13,477 nt of DNA from JBAXGE01 sp044344145 (GTDB lineage: Bacteria; Planctomycetota; Phycisphaerae; WQYP01), in NCBI GenBank assembly GCA_044344145.1, contig JBIJDM010000053.1, positions 1 to 13,477 of the forward strand, read 5' to 3'. The notes beneath the pieces are model-generated. The model worked only from the letters and a program-made list of their open reading frames with translations. It was not told the origin of the DNA and did not search any database. Positions 1 through 6,446 of this stretch are shown here, piece by piece; within the stretch, counting starts at the first letter, position 1; every line of letters starts with the position of its first letter. The translations under genes were made by a program, and so were the position numbers.

Positions 1-128
1 ACGCGGCAGGCAAACTAATCAAGGGCCTGCCCGATCAGGATGGCTATTTTGAAATGGTCGTACCGCAGGCGTTTTTGGAGGAAGCAGGCAACAAGATTAC
101 TTTGGGTTGGGTGGATTTTTATCGGTGA
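1..128 (+). CDS. C-terminal end of an unrecognised protein (partial)
   Basis: An open frame enters the window at base 3 and stops at TGA 126-128, giving 41 residues that end in WVDFYR. I do not recognise a named family. Short hydrophobic/charged C-termini ending in (V/I)DFYR are, from memory, common on planctomycete hypothetical proteins. The frame is judged coding because the diverged second copy at 3787-3908 differs largely at third codon positions (9 of 16 changed codons are synonymous). The start and most of the gene lie outside the window, so intactness cannot be judged. The next gene converges on it from the other strand. Confidence 0.6.
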   Translation, partial: AAGKLIKGLPDQDGYFEMVVPQAFLEEAGNKITLGWVDFYR

Positions 129-130
129 GG
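9..130 (+). repeat. Direct repeat, copy 1 (gene-tail repeat)
   Basis: These 122 bases align without gaps to 3787-3908. By eye there are about 22 mismatches over the 40 shared codons, roughly 82% identity. Similarity starts at GGCAAA and stops two bases after the shared TGA. Together the two copies bracket the three-gene cassette. The mostly synonymous pattern suggests old paralogous sequence rather than a fresh duplication. Confidence 0.85.
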
Positions 131-209
131 TGGGGGCCAGAAGGCAAATATCCCTCCTGCCGTATATACGCACATGTGTAGGTTATTAATATAAAAGCCA
201 CAGCTAGTC

Positions 210-270
210 GGTTTTAGTCCGATTGTGGGACAGAAATTGAGTCCAAGAGCCTAAGCCACCGACTAAAATC
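210..270. other. Inverted repeat in the convergent gap 129-389
   Basis: The 261-base gap between two converging genes holds no gene that I can support. It contains a 10-bp imperfect inverted repeat: GGTTTTAGTC at 210-219 pairs with GACTAAAATC at 261-270, with one G-T pair. A second short stem lies inside it (225-228 with 256-259). The loop is large and no clear T-run follows, so it is not a textbook terminator. Its position where two transcripts meet makes a termination or RNA-end role possible. The rest of the gap is AT-rich and featureless to me. Confidence 0.3.
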
Positions 271-389
271 CAATTACGCCATGGGGGAATAGCGGATATT
301 GCAGGAAAATATTTACGCGCACGAATTAAAATATGGCCCACCAAAATTCTACCGCCATGACAAGACATTTCTTTTTCGTTCAATTGTAT

Positions 390-1106
390 TCATTTACCAT
401 GTAGACCATCAATTATTCCAAGATGAAAGGCAATATCCTGAACGGTAGACGGTGATGCATTCGGCCCACGCTGGACTTCTACGAGAAAACGCAATGACTC
501 TAAGGACAAGCTTTCCTGTCGCTCAATCACATCCTTCCATCCTGTTTTATATTTTTTGCGTCCATCCTCAAGTCCCCTTCTATATGATGATGTTTCTCTC
601 GCCTTCATCAGAAACGATGAATCGATACCATTGATCGTAACCCCCGCAGATTCGCTGGCACCTCGCCCGTACCAAGCCTTTATGCCAAATGAAGCAGCGA
701 CCAAGATGACTAATCCGACAATCACAATGATTACCGCAGCTAATCCAACTAATAGACGGTTTCGGGACAGTATCCTCCCACCCGGGGCACGGGACGTGCG
801 ACTGATCTCGCTTGTTTCAACTAACGAAGCCTCTGGGGGTTTAAAGAGGGACGATTTTGGATTCAAGGTCGGAGTCTCTTTTGGTGGCGTTCCAAAGGCT
901 TGTGAGTGGGATACCGATGGTGCCGTGGAAGCAAATTCTGGATAAAGTTCTGGTATTAGCCCAGCTGGAACCCACTCCGCCATTCCTTCTTTCCACAATA
1001 AGTCTTCGCGCTGAAGCTCACCTGAAGCCGCCAGTGCGTGTAGTTCTTTTGAGGTATACGGACCATTTTCAACATCACCACGACGGTATAGCCATTGACT
1101 TGCCAT
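390..1106 (-). CDS. GYF_2 (DUF4339) domain single-pass membrane protein
   Basis: The 238-aa product has an N-terminal GYF_2/DUF4339 domain at about residues 5-48 (W5, GPYT 15-18, LWKEGM 37-42, EW 44-45). A low-complexity Ser/Pro/Thr linker runs to ~110. One strong membrane segment spans ~118-142, preceded by basic residues (RILSRNR), so the GYF domain is predicted cytoplasmic and the last ~95 residues outside. That tail is charged and matches no family I know. The start is supported by GGAGA five bases upstream of ATG. It is the last gene of a leftward three-gene unit, 81 bases after the 344-aa GYF_2 gene. GYF-type domains are peptide-binding modules; the ligand here is unknown. The domain call is firm, the function is not. 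Confidence 0.85.
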   Translation of the reverse strand: MASQWLYRRGDVENGPYTSKELHALAASGELQREDLLWKEGMAEWVPAGLIPELYPEFASTAPSVSHSQAFGTPPKETPTLNPKSSLFKPPEASLVETSEISRTSRAPGGRILSRNRLLVGLAAVIIVIVGLVILVAASFGIKAWYGRGASESAGVTINGIDSSFLMKARETSSYRRGLEDGRKKYKTGWKDVIERQESLSLESLRFLVEVQRGPNASPSTVQDIAFHLGIIDGLHGK

Positions 1107-1187
1107 AATTTCTCCAAAAACTGAATTTGTAGCCTAACGTAAGTCCATGACGATTCAGACAACCGCCACATAAACTAAACGGAATCA

Positions 1188-2222
1188 TTATGTGGCCTTA
1201 GTCCGAGTTATCAAACTCATTTCGGCAAACGACGCTTTGATGGCACCCAACAGTATTGCCGACGAGATTCGCTCCTCAATGCGAACAACAATTGTTTCCT
1301 CCATTTCTCTGGCAGCCTGCCTGATGGATTCTTGTTTACTCGCATTTGCCGTCGCCCCCATCACAGCTCCCGATAGTCCGGATATGCCCGCAGAACCACC
1401 TTCTACCTGAAATACTTCTTTCTGAGTAAGACCTTGAAATCCACCAAATAGGCCCGCAATAGTGCATACCGCTAATGATGTCCCGACACCCACGGCGGCA
1501 CCTACAGCTGCCGCTTTGATAATATCTGCCGTCCCGCCAGTTTCTACCGGGCAGTGGGCACGAATGAGAAGAGATGCCGATGTTCCGATAAGTACGACGA
1601 TAATATCACCACTAATAATTGCTCTTATCTCGCCATTCTGGTATCGCTCTACGACCGTTTGACGAAATGCCCCCTCAAATAAATCGTAAATCTCTTGCAT
1701 TAGCCAATCAATGCAAATATCTTTGTTGGTGTACTTCCTGCGTGCACAGCCAGAATCATGGATCGCCTGTTCGACAAGTGTCTTGATGGCCTCCTCTTTG
1801 GAAATTTGGGCTGACGTTGAAACCGAAGCGTTAGAATTACCAGATAATCCACCATCCACGCTGGGTGTTGATTTTGTTGTGGGGTTTGTAGCTGTCCCGT
1901 TTGATTGATCGGGTGTCGGAGACTCTACCATTTTTTTGGCGGCCGCGGATACGCCCTGCGCCATCGTCTGACCAGCTTGTTTGAGTGTTGCAGTCAATCC
2001 ACCGCCAAAAACGCTCTGTTTGGGTGCGGGAGTCTGCGACAGTACTGGCGAAGCAGAGAGTTGACTCATCACTTTACTCGCCGTGACCCAATCGCCCATG
2101 CCTTCCTTCCACACCATATCGCTTGCAGAAAGCTGACCCGATGCGATCAAGCGACTGATTTCATCAGTTTCAATTGGCCCTACCTGAGTTTCGTTTTTGA
2201 TGTAGTACCATTCCGCAACCAT
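1188..2222 (-). CDS. GYF_2 (DUF4339) domain protein with glycine-zipper-like hydrophobic region
   Basis: I chose the ATG at 2222 (344 aa). An upstream in-frame ATG at 2234 would add four residues, but the inner start has GGGGTG six bases upstream and places the domain as in its neighbour (MVAEWYY versus MASQWLY). The GYF_2 domain occupies about residues 4-46 (GPIETDEI, VWKEGM, DW). A Ser/Thr/Pro/Gly linker follows to ~140. Then comes a mixed region with CARRKY and CIDW (possible cysteine pair), a hydrophobic stretch at ~199-222, and a Gly/Ala-rich segment at ~235-263 with GxxxG-like spacing that could enter a membrane. A second small-residue run lies at ~279-293. The C-terminus is helical and charged. 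It is the middle gene of the unit, 66 bases after the 428-aa gene. Function beyond the domain is unknown. Confidence 0.8.
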   Translation of the reverse strand: MVAEWYYIKNETQVGPIETDEISRLIASGQLSASDMVWKEGMGDWVTASKVMSQLSASPVLSQTPAPKQSVFGGGLTATLKQAGQTMAQGVSAAAKKMVESPTPDQSNGTATNPTTKSTPSVDGGLSGNSNASVSTSAQISKEEAIKTLVEQAIHDSGCARRKYTNKDICIDWLMQEIYDLFEGAFRQTVVERYQNGEIRAIISGDIIVVLIGTSASLLIRAHCPVETGGTADIIKAAAVGAAVGVGTSLAVCTIAGLFGGFQGLTQKEVFQVEGGSAGISGLSGAVMGATANASKQESIRQAAREMEETIVVRIEERISSAILLGAIKASFAEMSLITRTKAT

Positions 2223-2288
2223 ATAACACCCCATTCAAGATCGCTGTAATAGTAATTCTATTTCAATTCACAATACAGCACGGTGCAA

Positions 2289-3575
2289 TTAACCGCCCAA
2301 CAGCACCTTGCCATTTGACGTCAGAGCCGTAACTCGACCTGTAGGTATACCACTTTTACCGAACATCACGAAGGTTCCCTCTACAGGAGTCCCATACCGA
2401 TAGGCCATGATCTGCCCCTGAAATTGAGTTTGGCGTTTCCCAGTTGCTCTCCGAATAGGATCGTTAACATCATATGTCACCGTATCATCGGGTTGCCCAA
2501 GGATTTCAACTACTTGCTCGGGCGTCATGCCCAAGCGAACTTTGGTGGTGTTCGGGGCTGTGTTATCAGCAGCACCACCATCCTCACCCCGCTGCGGAGT
2601 CGCATCAGACAATCCTGCGCCCCACTGATTTTGGGGGGACTTCTTCACCTCGGTGTATAGCTTTATGGCATCAGGATTGCTCAGAATCAACATCAGTTCT
2701 AATTCAGCAGCCCGCACAGCGAAGGGACGTGCAACATCAGGGCCACTTTTTTCTACCAGATAGTCAATTACACGAGCAAAGACTCGTGCTTTATCTGAAT
2801 TGCCCATGCCGGTGAGGTCGTCTTGGATCAATGTCGTATAGGCTTCAATAGCTTCTGACTTTTGGCCAGCTTTCCAACTGGAATCCGCCCTCTTCAGCAT
2901 GTCGCTAACCGCAGATTTCCGCTGATCAGCCTCAACCTCGTACGACGCACGCCGGTTTTCATATAGTGAAAAAGTCACACCAAGTCCAACACCGAGCACA
3001 ATGACTGTTCCAACTAAAAAACTAACATACTTTTTTGTGAAGGCAGGCCTTCTTTCAGCAATCCGGCTGACCGCCAAACGAAAAAGCAATACGACACCGA
3101 GACAGACAACGCCAAACAGGACCATCGCAATACATACAATAATGCGACCATCATCTCCATCAAAAACAAATCCGATAACTAGGACAATCAGGGTGAATGG
3201 AATCTGAGAAAAACCAACAAGCATGATGAATATTGCCAACCAACCAGAACGAGATCGAAACCACCTTTGATTCGGAGGCAGAGCGATTGTCAGCCGAAAT
3301 CCAGAATACAGCAACCAGATGCCTAGTAATAAAATTACTGGTATCAGCAGAAGAATGGACATAGGTCCGATCACCACTGACACAATAGCCACAGCAAAAC
3401 CAATCGTGGCAGCAGTAAGGGTCGGGAAGAGTTCGTTAACAACGGCTATATTTACCGTCGCTGGCACCGCAAATGAAGGTGTTACAGGCAAATCACTCTT
3501 CTTAGGCATTGAGGGGGGATTAGACTGGGACTTTGGGGGTGGGGGTGGGGGCATAAGTGACTCCATATCGGGCAT
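2289..3575 (-). CDS. Polyproline-tailed five-pass membrane protein with BamE/SmpA-like C-terminal domain
   Basis: The 428-aa product is the first gene of the leftward unit. Residues 9-14 are six prolines within a Pro-rich 40-residue tail. Five hydrophobic segments follow at about 53-70, 72-91, 112-136, 145-168 and 184-204. Basic loops (FRSRS; RIAERR...KK) versus an acidic loop (FDGDDGR) predict N-terminus inside and C-terminus outside. Residues ~215-310 are helical and TPR-like (SSWKAGQKSEAIEAYTTLI). Residues ~346-428 resemble the SmpA/OmlA/BamE fold (VRLGMTPEQVVEILGQPDD, then YRYGTPVEGTFVMF). BamE-like domains usually sit in envelope lipoproteins, so fusion to a polytopic membrane part is unusual. 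The start has AGGG about six bases upstream; Met4 is an alternative. The Pro-rich tail may be a ligand for the GYF_2 partners (inference). Confidence 0.8.
   Translation of the reverse strand: MPDMESLMPPPPPPKSQSNPPSMPKKSDLPVTPSFAVPATVNIAVVNELFPTLTAATIGFAVAIVSVVIGPMSILLLIPVILLLGIWLLYSGFRLTIALPPNQRWFRSRSGWLAIFIMLVGFSQIPFTLIVLVIGFVFDGDDGRIIVCIAMVLFGVVCLGVVLLFRLAVSRIAERRPAFTKKYVSFLVGTVIVLGVGLGVTFSLYENRRASYEVEADQRKSAVSDMLKRADSSWKAGQKSEAIEAYTTLIQDDLTGMGNSDKARVFARVIDYLVEKSGPDVARPFAVRAAELELMLILSNPDAIKLYTEVKKSPQNQWGAGLSDATPQRGEDGGAADNTAPNTTKVRLGMTPEQVVEILGQPDDTVTYDVNDPIRRATGKRQTQFQGQIMAYRYGTPVEGTFVMFGKSGIPTGRVTALTSNGKVLLGG
3513..3551 (+). other. G-tract cluster (possible G-quadruplex) inside the 428-aa gene
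   Basis: The + strand carries G6 (3513-3518), G3 (3527-3529) and three G5 runs (3535-3539, 3541-3545, 3547-3551) separated by single T bases. This meets the usual spacing rule for an intramolecular G-quadruplex. It lies on the template strand of the leftward gene, 24 bases after its start, where it encodes the six prolines. It may simply reflect CCC/CCA proline codons; an effect on transcription is only a possibility. Confidence 0.5.
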
Positions 3576-3649
3576 TGTCGCCCTGAATGACCAATGGAAA
3601 ACTACGTATTCATTTTACGCTAATTTTTTACCCAATTATCTTTTCTGAG

Positions 3650-3678
3650 ATGATACTTATACATTTTTTTTCTGTCAA
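3650..3678 (-). promoter_or_regulatory. Sigma-70 type promoter for the GYF_2/polyproline unit
   Basis: Reading leftward, TTGACA (3678-3673) is followed by a 17-base spacer and TATCAT (3655-3650), one mismatch from the consensus -10. The spacer starts with an A-tract. Predicted transcription start is near 3643, giving a leader of about 68 bases before the ATG at 3575. No other convincing promoter was seen in the gaps of 54-81 bases between the three genes, so they are probably one transcript. Confidence 0.65.
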
Positions 3679-3739
3679 GGCCAAACGTGGCAATATGTTT
3701 TATTAAAACTGAGAAATCGTAACGAGGTTGTAAACGTTC

Positions 3740-3906
3740 ATGAATACTTGGACCGAACAATCGAGTCTGCTGCCCTATGACCACAAGGCAAACCCAGCAA
3801 GGGCCTGCCCGATAAAGACGGTTATTTTGAAATGGTCGTACCGCAAGCCTTTCTAACTGAGGCAGGCAGTAAGCTTACGCTGAGTTGGGTGGACTTTTAT
3901 CGGTGA
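3740..3906 (+). pseudogene. Remnant of a paralogous gene (tail copy with no intact 5' part)
   Basis: The tail frame (residues ending WVDFYR, stop 3904-3906) is interrupted by an in-frame TGA at 3778-3780 just before the similarity to copy 1 begins, and contains no start except an internal Met. In another frame, ATG 3740 with a weak CGAGG upstream opens a 38-codon frame ending at TAA 3854-3856, which runs into the repeat out of register. One reading is an internal deletion that fused the start of a gene to its tail out of frame. The alternative is that the tail was simply left by recombination and the short frame is chance. The tail being a remnant is well supported; the fusion idea is weak. 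Confidence 0.55.
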
Positions 3907-3908
3907 GG
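3787..3908 (+). repeat. Direct repeat, copy 2 (gene-tail repeat)
   Basis: This is the second copy of the 122-base gene tail at 9-130, offset by 3778 bases and in the same orientation. Differences include CAG to AAA, GAG to ACT and AAC to AGT plus nine silent changes. Sequence similarity ends sharply on both sides. Confidence 0.85.
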
Positions 3909-4076
3909 ATACACAGTACACATATGGCTCATGGGGCGTACTTGCTATTTTGCATGTAGACGCCAGCAAATAATTCTCATTAGCGAAATATCCTGCTTGG
4001 TCGTAAAATATACCTAGGTAGACATTTTAGTGTAAGTATACTTTACTTGTTTAAGCTATATAAGTAGAATTCACCT
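3909..4076. other. AT-rich upstream region of the ATPase gene
   Basis: I see no gene here. A 10-bp perfect palindrome AAGTATACTT lies at 4034-4043, and a TATATAAG element (4057-4064) could act as a -10 box about 13 bases before the ATG at 4077, but no good -35 matches it. The palindrome could be an operator site; there is no other support. Confidence 0.2.
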
Positions 4077-5519
4077 ATGATTGCGTCACAGCAAGAGATA
4101 TTCTCGGTACTTCGCCAGTTCAACCCTTGGTGGGAACGAGGGTCTGTGCCCGACTTGCCAACGTGGAAGCGAACCGCCTTTGCCGAACTACGAAATTGGG
4201 TGAGTAATCCCCCGGTTCGTCGGGCCGTGCTCCTGAGCGGAGCGCGGCAGATTGGCAAGACCACCTTATTGTTACAGGCTATTGCCTCGTTGCTGGCAGA
4301 TGGTGTGAAGCCCGAACAGATTCTCTATGCCACTCTCGACCATCCCCTGCTCAAACTCGTCGGGTTAGAAGGGCTGCTTAAAACCTGGCGTGAAGTCCAG
4401 ACCAAGGCGCCGGGCCTGGAGTATTTGTTCATTGATGAAATCCAGTATGCCCAACACTGGCAGACGTGGCTTAAACATCAGGTGGACTTTGAACCACAAC
4501 GTCGCATCGCCGTAACCGGTTCCGCGGTACCGCTGAATACCGAGAATCTTGAGTCCGGGGTAGGCCGATGGCACACCATCCAATTGTCCACGTTGTCCTT
4601 TGCGGAATATCTGCACATCAAAAAAATTGCGTTGCCTCGGTTACCTCCGATAACCACCTTGGCCGACTTGTATACGTGGCCAACAGAGGAATTTGTGCGG
4701 GTCGGTGAACAAGCCCGGCCCCTCACTGCCCATTTTCACGAGTATTTACTCCGGGGCGGATTCCCCCAAACCGCGCAACTCGCCAACGTGACGCTGTCCC
4801 AAAAACTGCTGCGCGAAGATATTGTGGACAAGGTGCTCAAACGCGACATGACCGCGTTATACGGGGTGCGGCGCGTACTGGAACTGGAAAAGACCTTCCT
4901 ATATCTATGCCTCCATGACGGTGGCATTCTCGATATGACCACCCTGTGTGTGAACCTGTCGGTCAAACGCCCTACCGTCATCAGTTTTCTCAACTTGTTG
5001 GAAGCGTCCCATCTGATCTATCGCCTGCCGCCGTTTGGGTATGGTAAAGAAATATTGCGGGCCCGTTATAAAGTCTATCTGGCCGATGCCGCGATCGCCG
5101 GTAGTGTGCTGCTCAAGGGCAACTCCCTGCTCGAAGATACCACCCGGCTGGGCGCGGCGGTGGAAACCGCCATGTTCCACCACCTCCGGGCCCGTCAGGT
5201 TCATACCAATGTCACGTTCGCTTACTGGCGGGGTGGCAATAATGCCCAGGAAGTGGACCTGATTGAGCTGCGCCCGGAAAGCCTAACCCCCTACGAGGTA
5301 AAATACACCCAAGGCAAGGTGCAGGCCCATGATCTCAAAGGCATGGCGCTCTTTTGTGCCCAGCGGGCCTGCCCACAGGGCTATGTATTTACCCGCGATA
5401 TGGGCGATTTTGGCTTATTGCCCCTCCCAACTACGGCCAGCACCAACACAGGCCCCATGCTATTGCGTATCCCGGCCCCACTCGCCTGCCTATGGCTATC
5501 CCAACCCCTGCTGGCGTGA
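4077..5519 (+). CDS. AAA ATPase with DUF4143-type C-terminal domain
   Basis: The 480-aa product is of the AAA_14/DUF4143 family. Walker A is GARQIGKTT (55-63) and Walker B LFIDEIQ (117-123). A TGSA strand-end motif lies at 147-150, the typical LSFAEYL at ~173-179, and YLLRGGFP at 223-230. The C-terminal half has a winged-helix-like stretch (~285-320) and a PD-(D/E)XK-like set: E363, D394 in QEVDLI, and E407-x-K409 in YEVKY. These residues are all present, so a nuclease-like fold may be active, although DUF4143 proteins have no settled biochemical role. Length is a little above the usual 380-450. It stands alone, with no clear Shine-Dalgarno sequence, and a terminator follows within 20 bases. 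Such genes are often scattered and accessory. Confidence 0.9.
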   Translation: MIASQQEIFSVLRQFNPWWERGSVPDLPTWKRTAFAELRNWVSNPPVRRAVLLSGARQIGKTTLLLQAIASLLADGVKPEQILYATLDHPLLKLVGLEGLLKTWREVQTKAPGLEYLFIDEIQYAQHWQTWLKHQVDFEPQRRIAVTGSAVPLNTENLESGVGRWHTIQLSTLSFAEYLHIKKIALPRLPPITTLADLYTWPTEEFVRVGEQARPLTAHFHEYLLRGGFPQTAQLANVTLSQKLLREDIVDKVLKRDMTALYGVRRVLELEKTFLYLCLHDGGILDMTTLCVNLSVKRPTVISFLNLLEASHLIYRLPPFGYGKEILRARYKVYLADAAIAGSVLLKGNSLLEDTTRLGAAVETAMFHHLRARQVHTNVTFAYWRGGNNAQEVDLIELRPESLTPYEVKYTQGKVQAHDLKGMALFCAQRACPQGYVFTRDMGDFGLLPLPTTASTNTGPMLLRIPAPLACLWLSQPLLA

Positions 5520-5536
5520 ATGGCTAGGTGGTGCAT

Positions 5537-5585
5537 AAAAAAATCCCACCAACCCCGGCGTTGCTTGGGATTTGGTGGGATTTTT
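5537..5585. terminator. Bidirectional intrinsic terminator
   Basis: A perfect 14-bp inverted repeat (5539-5552 with 5572-5585, core ATCCCACCAA) encloses a 19-base loop. The stem ends in a T-run on both strands: five T at 5581-5585 rightward and seven T leftward (A at 5537-5543). It can end both the ATPase transcript and the leftward tRNA transcript. Confidence 0.85.
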
Positions 5586-5589
5586 GATC

Positions 5590-5676
5590 CGGAGAGATAG
5601 GGATTCGAACCCTAGGTGGACTTGCGCCCACACCGGTTTTCGAAACCGGCGCCTTCAGCCGCTCAGCCATCTCTCC
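5590..5676 (-). tRNA. tRNA-Ser (anticodon CGA)
   Basis: On the minus strand the acceptor GGAGAGA (5676-5670) pairs with TCTCTCC (5597-5591), with G as discriminator at 5590. The D arm reads GGCTGAGCGGC. The anticodon arm has stem CCGGT/ACCGG around loop TTCGAAA, giving CGA, which reads UCG. A long variable arm (GTGG...CCAC) and T arm TAGGG-TTCGAAT-CCCTA fit a class II serine tRNA. No CCA is encoded. It is the second gene of a two-tRNA transcript. Confidence 0.95.
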
Positions 5677-5695
5677 AAGGGGCGTTACACGCCAC

Positions 5696-5768
5696 AGCCG
5701 TCTATGGGACTCGAACCCATGACCTGAGCTTTACGAAAGCTCCGCTCTACCAACTGAGCTAAGACGGC
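5696..5768 (-). tRNA. tRNA-Thr (anticodon CGT)
   Basis: On the minus strand the acceptor GCCGTCT pairs with AGACGGC, with T as discriminator at 5696. The D arm is TAGCTCAGTTGGTAGAGC. Anticodon stem GAGCT/AGCTC encloses loop TTCGTAA, giving CGT, which reads ACG. The T arm is ATGGG-TTCGAGT-CCCAT. No CCA is encoded. It lies 19 bases upstream of tRNA-Ser. Confidence 0.95.
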
Positions 5769-5791
5769 GGCTAAACCTGTCCAGACCCGGT

Positions 5792-5821
5792 AGTATAACG
5801 CCCCATTTACCCATTTTACAA
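5792..5821 (-). promoter_or_regulatory. Promoter of the tRNA-Thr/tRNA-Ser unit
   Basis: Leftward TTGTAA (5821-5816), an 18-base spacer and TATACT (5797-5792) sit 23 bases before the tRNA-Thr 5' end. Each box differs from consensus by one or two bases. The preceding lipoprotein gene ends at 5853 with no visible terminator, so read-through may also feed the tRNAs. Confidence 0.55.
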
Positions 5822-5852
5822 CTGGCGATTTCCCACCCGCAAAGATGGCCGC

Positions 5853-6446
5853 TTATTCCGGCGCCTGGTACTTTTTCAGCAAATCATCCACCTGCCGGAA
5901 CCCGGCGGCGTGGATTTTGATGGATTTATCCAGATACGCCTGCAGGGCCGGGTCGGTTACGCGGGTGCGTAATTCTTCCGCCTGTTTCCACACCCAGTGA
6001 TAATCCAGCCACATCAGCATCAGCATATCGCGTTGGAAATCCACCTTGCCCCGCCCCATCAGCAGGTCGCCTTGGGAGGTTTCCAGCCGCGCCCGCGCCG
6101 CCGCGACCGGGTCGGCTTGATCCACGTGAAAGGTCAACTTCACCCCGTTGGCGCTCGCCCACGCGCGCAGGTCTTTCAACAACTCGCCCTGCTCGGTCTG
6201 CATCTGCCGGGCAAAGTCCTTAACCTCCGGACGTGCGGCTTTGAAGGGTGAACCCACCAGCCAGCCCAGTTTCACCTTCTCGTCATGCCCTTTGGCAAAG
6301 TCGGTCAGCATGAACATGCCCCGGGCATCCAGCCCGGTCAACGCCGGCTGCGTCGTGTTGGATTCAATCTTGGGTGTGGAATCACACGCCCCCAGTGCCC
6401 CCACCCCCAGCAGCAAACCGACCAGTAGCGCAGCGGTAATTTTCAT
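5853..6446 (-). CDS. DUF4142 family lipoprotein
   Basis: The 197-aa product has a hydrophobic signal peptide and lipobox LGAC (18-21), so it should be lipid-anchored and face the periplasm. The rest is a helical DUF4142-type (ferritin-like fold) domain: FMLTDFAKGHDEKVKLGWL, VKDFARQMQTEQGELL, and a C-terminal helix with IHAAGFRQVDDLLKKY. The biochemical role of DUF4142 is not established. Its ATG overlaps the stop of the preceding solute-binding-protein gene as ATGA (6443-6446), implying translational coupling. AGGA lies about nine bases upstream of the ATG. The gene ends shortly before the tRNA promoter. Confidence 0.85.
   Translation of the reverse strand: MKITAALLVGLLLGVGALGACDSTPKIESNTTQPALTGLDARGMFMLTDFAKGHDEKVKLGWLVGSPFKAARPEVKDFARQMQTEQGELLKDLRAWASANGVKLTFHVDQADPVAAARARLETSQGDLLMGRGKVDFQRDMLMLMWLDYHWVWKQAEELRTRVTDPALQAYLDKSIKIHAAGFRQVDDLLKKYQAPE

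Noticed and set aside
556..945. 129-codon frame opposite the 238-aa GYF_2 gene
   Set aside because: The minus strand encodes a clear GYF_2 domain and membrane segment with a good SD; the plus frame has neither.
1..4076. Insertion sequence or integron carrying the GYF_2 cassette
   Set aside because: No transposase, integrase, terminal inverted repeats or short target-site duplications were found; only the gene-tail direct repeats are present.
5590..5676. tRNA-Ser as an attachment site of an integrated element
   Set aside because: No second copy of the tRNA 3' end and no integrase gene were seen in the window.
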